From Amborella trichopoda (Eukaryota; Streptophyta; Magnoliopsida; Amborellales; Amborellaceae): 64,000 nucleotides of DNA. Of the stretch, positions 56,411 through 64,000 are shown in pieces (position 1 is the stretch's first letter; every line of letters begins with the position of its first letter). The stretch is from positions 2,176,972-2,240,971 of the forward strand of contig NW_006497560.1 in NCBI RefSeq assembly GCF_000471905.2, given 5' to 3'. Under the pieces are notes generated by a model, which was not told the origin of the DNA, did not search any database, and worked only from the letters and a program-made list of their open reading frames with translations. Position numbers and translations under genes: made by a program.

Positions 56411-56440
56411 GGGAGAATGCGACTCCAGGGGTAGTAGAGT

Positions 56441-56680
56441 CGTAGTTGGGAGCCTGGCAGATGAATTGAAGCTGACTTCCAAGTGGTTTTACTTCTTCTT
56501 CATGATGAGGGTGTTTCGTTTTGTCCTGTAACTGTCCTCTTATCCTCAGATGCAAGAGTTTTGTGACCTCCCTAATAATGGGCTTTTGATTGTAGCTTGT
56601 AATCTTTTATAATGCAATGAAAGAAATGAACTTCTTTTAGCCAGCTTAATATTCTTCTTTTCCATTTCCCATGCACCTCA
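56441..56680 (-). other. 3' noncoding region of pol copy F
   Basis: Matches 22122-22345 (GATGAATTGAAGCTGA, CTTCTTCTTCATGATGAGG, CCTCTTATCCTCAGATGCAA, TCCCTAATAATGGGCTTTTG). Much shorter than in copies A and B. No gene. Confidence 0.65.
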
Positions 56681-56682
56681 TT

Positions 56683-57960
56683 TTAGGGATACATCAGGGA
56701 TAATACTTCTTTAAATATCGCCCATTGATTGGGGGTATTGCCTGTCCTCCATCCGAGTTTGCCAGTATATAGGCCCCATTTGGTGTGACCTTTTTTTACT
56801 ATGAATGGAGCTTCCCACTTGGGTTTGAACTTTCCTTTGCGATGCCCATGCATGACAATTGGTCTCTTGACGCTAAGACTAGATCTCCAAGGGCGAATGA
56901 GCGAACCTTGACAGATTTGCAAAGGCTCTCTTCATTCTCCCCCGATTGAGCTCAAGATTCTGCTGAGCCTCTAGTCTCATTTTGTCAAGGTCATCCAACT
57001 CTTGATAATGGAGCTTGATCCTCTCATCTTCGGTTAGTCCCTGATGTATAACGATACAGAGTGAAGGTATCTGAAATTCGAGGGGTAAAACCACCTCACC
57101 TCCATAAACCAAGGAATAAGGGGCAGAGTTTGTAGCATTGCGAGTGGTAGTGCGATAGGCCCATAGAGTCTCAGGGAGCTTCTCATGCCAATTCTTCCTT
57201 GACTTCAAAACTGACTTGCGGAGCACCCCGAACAGGGTTTTTTTTAACGCCTCAGCTAAAATCGTTGGGTCGATGGTAGTACATAGTCGAGTATTTCCAC
57301 TCGAAGTCGAACTGGTTGACTAGGTGATCAACATGATCGCTTCTAAACTGTGGGCCAATATCAGAGTATTTGGTCCAGAACCCCAAACCAGTATATGATG
57401 TGGTGGTGCACGAAGTTGGCCACAATGGTCCCTGGAACTTGCTTGAGAGGGATTGCTTCAGCCCACATGGAAAAGTAATATGTCGCTGCTAGAATGAAGG
57501 CATGACCTAAGGCAGAAGGAGGGTTGATGGGTTCTACAATATCCATATCCCAATGGGAAAAGGGCCATCATGTCACTGTAGGATGGAGAGGCCCTAGGGG
57601 CTGATGAATGAGGCTTGAGTGAATTTGGCACACCTAACATCTTTTAGTATAGTTTTGGGCATCAGCCACCATTGAAGGACAATAATAGCCGAGTCTTTGT
57701 ACACGCTCATAGAGCTTAGGGCCGGACTGATGCAGCCTGCAAATACCAGAATGCAATTCTTTGAGTATTTTACTTGCTTCTTATGTATCGACACATCTGA
57801 GGACAATTCTGTTAGATGATCGACTAAAGAAAACATCCCCATATAGAAGGATGTACTTGGTAGAAATCCGTCATATACCGTTGTACTTCGCCCGATCCTC
57901 AGGCAGCCTTCCATGCTTTATGAAATTCATGACAGGCTCCCTCCAGTCTTCTACTTGTTT
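56683..57960 (-). pseudogene. Integrase (pol copy F)
   Basis: C-terminal module with KRPIVMHGHRKGKFKPKWEA and PFIVKK (56683-56922); core part WAYRTTTRNATNSAPYSLVY and GGEVVLPLEFQIPSL (56879-57226); MDIVEPINPPSALGHAFILA (about 57480-57546). Zinc region near 57594-57900. Same family as the other copies; broken. Confidence 0.88.
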
Positions 57961-58019
57961 TGCCTCTGCACACATCGGGTCGAAGAATTCAAGCTCCTGC
58001 TTCTCAGCTTCGGATTCTT

Positions 58020-59150
58020 TTCATCAGGACATTTTCTGCTCTGCCTTAATGACGTCCTTGGCAGCGAGGAGTGCTCCAAACGGATAAGGCAGACATTCGG
58101 GGAAGATATCCCTCTCTTCATTTGCATCAACTTCGGTTCTGAAGTCGACATGTCTCCATTCGGTTACCCAGACAGGTGTGGGCCCTAATGAAGACAATTG
58201 AATGGTTGCCCAGAGCTTTGAGAGCGCATCAGCCTGCAAGTTTAGTCTTCTAGGGATATGACTCAGGGAGAAATCATTGAACTGGGCCATATAAGATTTG
58301 GTCGTGTCATGATATGGCTTGAGAGTATCCTTCCTCATGTCATAAATCCCTTTAGGCTGTCAGATGACCAGATCAGAGTTGTCAAAGATCTTTAGCTGCT
58401 CCAGGGCTAGCTCCTGGGTGATCTCTAGTTCAATTATGAGGGCTTGATATTCAACTTCATTATGAGAAAATGCCTCTGCAATTGAGAAGGATAGAGGAAT
58501 CATTCCACTGTCAGAAGTCAGGAACACAACTCCGGCACCCCCTCTATCAGACTGGAATGCTCTGTCGAAATACGTCTCCCACGGATGAGCTAGTATCGTA
58601 TAGAAAACTTCCTCATCCTGGAGATCACTTGATAAGGGAGATTTTGACGAGACTGGGTGAGCAGCGAGAAATTCTGTTAGGGCTTGACCTTTAACTACCT
58701 TCTATGATACGTACATGATGTCAAACTCCATCAACAATAGTGCCCACTTAGCCAGGCATTTTGATAGGCATGGCGAGGACATAAGGAACTTGACCGGGTC
58801 TGCCTTTGAGATTAGTTTGACCTCGTACCGAGCAAGTAATGGTGGAGCTTCCGTATCGCAAAGATGAAGGCTAGGCACATCTTTTCAATGGGTGGGTAAT
58901 TCTTCTCAAGTCCTTGCATCCTACGACTGAGATAATAGAGTGTCGTTTCCTTCCGCCCATCAATTTTCTGTGCTAGGAGTGCACCGAGTGACTCATGAAG
59001 GGCGCTCACGTATAGGATGAGAGGCCTTCCTAACACTGGCATAGAGAGCACTGGAGGATTCAACAAGTACTGCTTGATGCCATCGAGTGCAGCTTGACAT
59101 GTCTCATCCCATATGAAGGGAGTGTCCTTCTTCATGAGGTGTGAAAAGGG
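58020..59150 (-). pseudogene. RNase H and archaeal-type RNase H (pol copy F)
   Basis: RNase H: MKKDTPFIWDETCQAALDGI, ETTLYYLSRRMQGLEKNYPP and IEKMCLAFIFAIRKLHHYLL (58812-59135). Archaeal RNase H toward lower coordinates, ending RRLNLQADALSKLWATIQLS and VWVTEWRHVDFRTEVD (58024-58338). Broken. Confidence 0.88.
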
Positions 59151-60060
59151 TCTGCATCATCCTGAAAGGTTTGAGATGGACCTTCGAATGTAGGTCAACT
59201 ATCCTTGGAGCCGCAGTTCATGCAGGGTTGTAGGCAGTGGCATGTCCTGAATTTCCTTGATGTTGACCAGCTTGATCTCCAGCCACGGTACCTCACGATG
59301 AACCCTAAGAATTTTCCTGAGCGTACGCCAAAGGCGCTTTTCAAGGGATTCATCTTGAGTTGGTGATGACGCAGCCATTCAAATACCTTTTTAAGGTCTT
59401 GTATGTGAGCATCTTTTGTTTTAGATTTCACCATCAAGTCATCCACATAACACTCGACCTCCTGTGGATCATACCCTTGAAGACGGTCGTCAAAGGACAC
59501 TGATATGTGAAACCGGCATTCTTTAACCCGAAAGGCATCATAGGATAGCAAAAGACACCTTTTGAGGTCAAGAACGCCGTGGCCTCCTCATCTTTTGGCG
59601 CCATCATGATTTGATTAAAACCAAAATACCCATCCATAAAGGAAAAGATTTGACAATGAACCTTGGAATCGATAAGAATCTCGGTGAACGGCAGGGGGAA
59701 GTCGTCCTTGGGGTTGGCGGTGTTCAAGGCCATTTTTCTTCTTGACTGGGACAACATTTTCCAGCCACCTTGGATATTTGACTTCACGTATGAATCCAGC
59801 CTGCCTGAGCTTATTTACCTTAGCATCGATCTGCATCTCGAGGTTGGGTCTAAACCTTCTTGATTTTTATTTATGGGCTTGATGGTCGAATCAATACCGA
59901 GATGATGGATAACAACTTGAGGGTCTAAACCAGACATATCATGATAATGCCAAGAGAATACGTAGCGGTTTGCTCGGAGAAGGGAAATGTAACTTTCTTT
60001 CTCTTCTGGGGAGATTTTTTTCGAGATGAAAGTTGGCATGAGGTCGGCCTCATCCCCTAA
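59151..60060 (-). pseudogene. Reverse transcriptase (pol copy F)
   Basis: Entry region KISPEEKESYISLLRANRYV, FSWHYHDMSGLDPQVVIHHL (59815-60039), QIDAKVNKLRQAGFIREVKY (about 59790), FSFMDGYFGFNQIMMAPKDE, and the catalytic block VECYVDDLMVKSKTKDAHI (about 59400-59470) with KMNPLKSAFGVRSGKFLGFI. All RT blocks of a Tat element are visible. Broken, several breaks. Confidence 0.9.
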
Positions 60061-61480
60061 GTTTGTCTCTTCTCGTCAGCTGTGACCTGATCGCCTTCTT
60101 CCCACTCTTCTGGAGCTTCTTGCAGCTCTTCGTCTGGGGATTCAGGATGTTTCTCATCAATCTCGAGTGTAGAGACACAATCTTGGAATTTTTGCTTCTA
60201 AGAGGGGCCCAGTGTGAGAGATGATTTTTGGTCCATGGCCGAACCAAACAATAAAAGGGTCGACTTCGAACGGGGAGTTCATGACCTCGTGACTGGGGTC
60301 ACTTGGTAATTGCCCCAAGCTGGGTGACGCTTCATGAACTTGAATCATGTGACAGGCTTCGTGGGAAAAGGAACTTGAAGATGGCTCGGTCTTGGCTTGG
60401 GTCGACAAAACGTCAAGGACTGTCAAGAATCCAGTTGCCTGGGCCAGCATCTTTCTTAAATGCTTCTACTGCGACCTGCGGAGGATGGTAGGGCTCTCTG
60501 TTTAGAGTGTCGAAGTTTGAGCGCTGCAGAGTTGTACCTGCAGAAGAAATAGAATAGGAGGGAGGAGAAGAAGAGTTAGAATGTTCTGGACAGCGTTTTA
60601 CATCATCACCAGATTTGGACATGCGCAGGGGGTATTTTTAGGTCTTGTCCCGGCTTTGACCACTGTGGGGTGCTTTTAGCATCGTCACCGATATTGGACA
60701 ACTCCCGAGCTGCTGATGACCTAGGGACATCCGTCTGATTGGACGACAGGATAAGGCAAGCTGCGCCTGGGATGAAGTTCTGTAAGGTTGGCACTGGAGG
60801 AATGGGCCAAAGAACTGCTTCCTCGACTGGTGGCTGAGGAAGTCGATTCCTTCGGCGAGCGAACCTGGGCACTCATCTCCATTTGGATCTCTGAGGAGGG
60901 GTTTGGTTGGCCCTATCGGGCTGATGAGTAGTCCTAGCTTAGTGGACTGCCTCATGCTTTAGGGATTTGAGCCTACTTCGTCCATGACAGACTTCCCAAG
61001 GCTGAGAAGTCGAGGGCTCCGAAGGGTCTAGTGTATGCTCATAGGGGAACTGTAGCAGGGTTTCCTCTTGGACAAGGGTGACGGTGCTTGGGAGAACTCT
61101 GAGAGGACGGCGTAGATGATGTGGCCTTCTTGTACCTTCTGAGTGACTATAACTTCAAACCCAGAGCATTCCTTCAGCTCGTGGCCTCATACTTGGTGAT
61201 ATGGGCAAGTCGCCTCAGCTACCTGGCAGGCATGGGCCTCATACTTTGTTCCTTGGGCAAGTCGCCTCAGCTACCTGGCAGGCTTGGAAGTGACGAGACC
61301 CTATTTGAGCATCGCCTCGAAGAGGTCCTGCAGAAGGTCTAGCTCAGCGCTTCTTGGGGCTTGCGTCAGGAGTTCTTCTTGCACTGGTGGAAGAGGGACT
61401 TGAGGGTGTCCTTCTAGAATATCATGAACTTCCTGGCATTACTGCATCTTCTTTACTAAGAGGAGTATCGTTGCACACGT
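60061..61480 (-). pseudogene. Gag C-terminal knuckle and linker (pol copy F)
   Basis: From the right: DLLQDLFEAMLK (about 61320-61355), knuckle-like GHELKECSGFEVIVTQKVQE (about 61110-61185), basic CHGRSRLKSL-type block (about 60970), LPQPPVEEAVLWPIPPVPTL (about 60800), MSKSGDDVKRCPEHSNSSSP (60622), and a FEVDPFIVWFGHG linker that leads straight to RT. As in copies A and B, no protease core is seen between linker and RT. Broken. Confidence 0.68.
61184..61287. repeat. 52-bp tandem duplication in gag copy F
   Basis: GGGCAAGTCGCCTCAGCTAC occurs at 61203 and 61255 with near-identical flanks (GCCTCATACTT before each), two units of 52 bp. Confidence 0.85.
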
Positions 61481-61640
61481 AAGGGAGAAAAGCCAAGTGC
61501 CTCGAGGAGTAACGTCGCATGCGTGGAGGGCCACACGTGATTTGGGGTATCACCGTGCTTGTCAGAGTGTTATCGTCGTGAGGGATTATCGCCACGTGCA
61601 TAATGGAGTATCATCGCGTGCATTGAGGGCACGAGTTTAT
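61450..61640. repeat. Degenerate ~20-40 bp repeat right of gag copy F
   Basis: Loose units such as GAGTATCATCGCGTGCATTG, GATTATCGCCACGTGCATAA and GAGTAACGTCGCATGCGTGG. Function unknown; could be remains of another minisatellite. No gene. Confidence 0.5.
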
Positions 61641-61877
61641 GAGCGCGTGACTATGCGCAGGTGGTGTTTAGTAGTCTAGGGAGTTTCTTCTCTCTCATGT
61701 TTTTCTCTCTCTCCATTCTTGTGTGCCAAGTGGGAAGGGCTTGTTGTACCCACAATGATGCTTGTCCCCCATGCTTTCCCTTCTCTCTCTTGTCCCTCAT
61801 ACCACTTGTTATTTGTGTGATGCCACTTGTCACTTGCTACAACCACTTGTCTTTAGCAAGCTGCCACCATATTTGAT

Positions 61878-61887
61878 TATTTATACA
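61878..61887 (+). promoter_or_regulatory. Possible LTR TATA box (element G)
   Basis: TATTTATACACC followed by a pyrimidine-rich stretch, plausible U3/R boundary. Single copy, no comparison possible. Confidence 0.35.
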
Positions 61888-62339
61888 CCCCAATACACAT
61901 GAAATGGAGTTTTTAGCTCTCACACACGTTCACTCCTCCTCCCTTTGTCATTTGACCTCTCCAAGCCTTGTTCTTCAAGCTTGGACGTAAGCCTTTGAAG
62001 GTGGGCAATCAAGGTGACGTGGGAGGAAGACTTTGGAGTTCATTTATAGTAGGCAAGTAGATCTAGCTTCCATGTTTTCCTACTTTTGTTTGATGCATGC
62101 TACTTAGATCATCAAAGTGTGAAGTCCAAGCATGAATATGGATATGATGGTAAATATGTATGTGAATGTATGAGATTGAGATATGGCTGGAATGTGCTCT
62201 GTATTTTATAGAACTGTGACTCTAATTCATGTGATAAGTAGATTATTTAAAATATCTATGATAGTTATGAGATTTGGTGGGAAATAACCCTTATAAATCT
62301 ATTTTAAGATGGAAAAGACCTTGTTTTAAAATCTATTTT

Positions 62340-63000
62340 GGTTTGGATATTATCAGTCATTTTCTGAAGTATGTCAAAACTGTGAAATAGAATTCCAAGG
62401 ATTTTACATATTTTTGTGTGGGGCTTTTCACTGACTAAAATATATCAGAATGTGCTCAAAATACAACTGAATGAAAGACTTATGAATATACATTAAAAGC
62501 TTTTTTGGAAGAATAATAAAATTCAATGTATTTTTAAAGTTATGCCCAATTTCTATAAGTATGTCACAATGTGTTTTCTGATATAAAGACTAGTGCTTTC
62601 TAGAACGGTTACGTATTTTGTGTGGAACTCTTAACTGACCAAAATATATCAGAATGAGGTCAAACAACATATGAATGAAATAGTTATGATTCTATGTTAA
62701 AAATGGTTTGTAATTATCTTATAATTCAATGTATTTTGAAAGTTATGTCCAATTTCTATAAGTATGTCACACTGTGTTTTCTGATGTAAAGACTGGAGCT
62801 TTCAAGAACGGTTACGTGTTTTTTCTTAAACTGTTAGCTGAACAAAATATATCAAAATGAGCTCAAACCACATCTGAATGAAATATTTATCAGTCTATTT
62901 TAAAAATTGCTTTGGGAAGTAAATTAAAATTCAATGTATTTTGAAAGTTATGCCCAATTTCTATGAGTATGTAACATTGTGTTTTCTACAGCAAAGACAT
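62340..63000. repeat. ~204-bp tandem repeat (about 3.3 copies)
   Basis: The landmark ATTCAATGTATTTT recurs at 62521, 62724 and 62929 (periods 203 and 205). Each unit holds TATGCCCAATTTCTATAAGT, GTGTTTTCTGAT, GAACGGTTACGT and CCAAAATATATCAGAATGAG. The first copy is partial and more diverged. Confidence 0.85.
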
Positions 63001-63284
63001 GAACTTTATCCAAAGAACACCAACCAGTTTGATGAGCTTTAAGCCAAATTTTGGAGTTGCCCCCTTCATAAAATTTGTGTTTTCATGAGCCAAGTTTGTC
63101 ATAAAAGTGATCTTAGGTCTAAATGGATTTTGAATCTCCCAATACGTCTTTAGAAGTGGACTGTGCGCACTGTGAAAAACCAGAAAATTGTATGATGATG
63201 TTTTTTGAGTTAATGGGTCTGAGGATATGATTTCATGTATGAATTGCTGATGTTTTATATAAGCTTGGAAAGTGTTGCTAATGA

Positions 63285-63545
63285 GAAATGAGTGCATGAT
63301 ATGCCCTATTATGATATGAATGCAAGTAGTATGACATGCCCTATTATGATATGAATGCATGATAATGAGTTATGTTCTGCTATGATATGGAAGCATGATT
63401 ATGATGTATGCCATGTTGTGATATGAATGCACAATTTTGAGACATGCTCAGTGATGTGTGTGCATGATTTTGATACATGTTCAATGATATGTGTACATGA
63501 CCTCGAGACATGCTCAGTTATATGTGTAGATGATTCCAAGAAGTG
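63285..63545. repeat. 33-36 bp tandem repeat (about 7 copies)
   Basis: Units around ATGATATGAATGCATGAT and GACATGCCCTATT; starts near 63311, 63346, 63382, 63418, 63451, 63484 and 63518, drifting from 36 to 33 bp. Confidence 0.8.
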
Positions 63546-63570
63546 CTATGTGACAAGTGTTAGGTGTTAC

Positions 63571-63925
63571 GTGTTATGTGAATGGGTACCTACTGTGTGA
63601 ATGATGGTACCGTGCAGATTATGTGTTATGTGAATAAGTACCTACTGTGTGAATGATGGTACTGTGCAGCTTATGTGTTATGTGAATGGGTACCTTTTGT
63701 ATTAATGATGGTATCGTGCTGCTTATGTGTTATGTGAATGGGTACCTACTGTGTGAATGATGGTACCGTGCAACTTATGTATTATGTGAATGGGTACCTA
63801 CTATGTAAATGATGGTACCATGCTGCTTATGTGTTATGTGAATGGATACCTACTATGTGAATGATGGTACCGTGATGCTTATGTGTTATGTGAATAGGCA
63901 CCTACTTTGTGAATGATGGTATTGG
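63571..63925. repeat. 52-bp tandem repeat with paired GGTACC (about 6.8 copies)
   Basis: Units start GTGTTATGTGAATGGGTACC at 63571, 63623, 63675, 63727, 63779, 63831 and 63883, exactly 52 bp apart. Each has two GGTACC-like sites, one after GAATG and one before GTGC, about 20 bases apart. Confidence 0.92.
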
Positions 63926-64000
63926 CAACTAAGATCTTTCCCGAACTCCCCATGATAGGACAGGATTCAAGATGTGAATATGAATATTTGGGAGTGTCGT

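Larger units (their letters stand above)
50648..56440 (-). mobile_element. Long LTR, copy F
   Basis: The left end TGGTTAGGTGCCTCGATC lies at 50648 inside the gag knuckle region of copy E. Contains U5 end, hairpin zone, short GA tract, TATA/AATAAA, U3 blocks, two GGTC/GACC arrays and the GGGGAT zone, then joins pol F 3' noncoding sequence at about 56440. The antisense promoter zone is not present. Confidence 0.65.
3521..61480 (-). mobile_element. Block of interlocked Tat-lineage elements, all on the - strand
   Basis: Five internal regions (three of pol type, two of gag-protease type) alternate with long related LTRs, all reading right to left. LTR left ends beginning TGGTTAGG are precise at 15086, 37415 and 50648 and abut unrelated sequences (two different points in gag, and a copia RNase H), so they look like insertion junctions. 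The matching 5' halves (gag start, primer-binding site) are not seen inside the window. Every coding part is broken; the LTRs are visibly diverged, so the block is old. Confidence 0.75.
61640..64000 (+). mobile_element. Probable LTR and leader of a different element (G)
   Basis: No coding domain. A CT-rich lead (61680-61720), TATA-like box, CTCACACACGTTCACTCCTC and AAGCTTGGACGTAAGCC, then long AT-rich sequence with drifting tandem repeats. This texture is common in plant LTR retrotransposons (chromovirus Del/Tekay-like or copia), but with no protein or end repeats in the window the family cannot be set. Direction + is inferred from the TATA box. Confidence 0.4.

Noticed and set aside
3521-61480. 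Simple tandem array in which neighbouring elements share LTRs by unequal recombination
   Set aside because: A shared LTR should be followed by a primer-binding site and gag start at its U5 end. Instead the three sharp ends abut different internal gag points and a copia fragment. Kept only as the weaker alternative.
62986-63360. 124-codon frame on the - strand in element G
   Set aside because: It overlaps two tandem-repeat families and has no recognisable domain or context.

Overview
This window looks like repeat-filled nuclear DNA of a plant, probably one with a large genome. The evidence is Ty3/gypsy pol sequence with a second, archaeal-type RNase H domain after the usual one, which marks the plant Tat (Ogre/Retand-like) lineage, plus a Ty1/copia fragment and a plant mobile domain (PMD) gene relic. 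I find no intact host gene, no tRNA or rRNA gene and no CRISPR array. All retroelement coding parts are broken and look old. The species cannot be named from this sequence.

Layout, left to right. 1-3520: the 3' part of a Tat element on the + strand (RT end, RNase H, archaeal RNase H, integrase, 3' noncoding). At about 3520 it meets, in inverted orientation, a long block of related elements that all read on the - strand. That block alternates very long LTRs (A about 3521-9850, B 15086-about 21840, C/D 25490-32575, E 37415-about 44990, F 50648-about 56440) with internal regions: pol at 9850-15085, pol at 21840-25490, gag-protease at 32600-36395, gag-protease plus an antisense PMD gene at 44997-50647, and pol at 56455-61480. 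A Ty1/copia RT-RNase H fragment (+) lies at 36400-37414. A different LTR-like region with three tandem-repeat families fills 61640-64000. A 240-base assembly gap lies at 39541-39780.

The LTRs are unusually long (about 5.5-7.5 kb) and are built from modules. In element sense the order is: U3 with several minisatellite arrays, a TATA box with a nearby AATAAA, then a long R/U5 that holds a purine-rich tract and an array of hairpin-forming repeats, ending in ...CCTAACCA. The same left end (TGGTTAGG on the + strand) occurs at 15086, 37415 and 50648 next to three unrelated sequences. This fits successive insertion of relatives into one another better than a simple LTR-sharing tandem.

The most interesting points are these. 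(1) The U5 hairpin arrays keep their fold and period in different copies although the primary sequence differs, with paired changes visible in one array. (2) A promoter-like module lies in U3 and points antisense to the element; in copy E it points at a PMD relic that converges on the protease gene. (3) The copies sort into pol-only and gag-protease-only internal regions. (4) U3 carries arrays of short GGTC...GACC dyads, with a trimeric repeat of about 97 bp in one copy.
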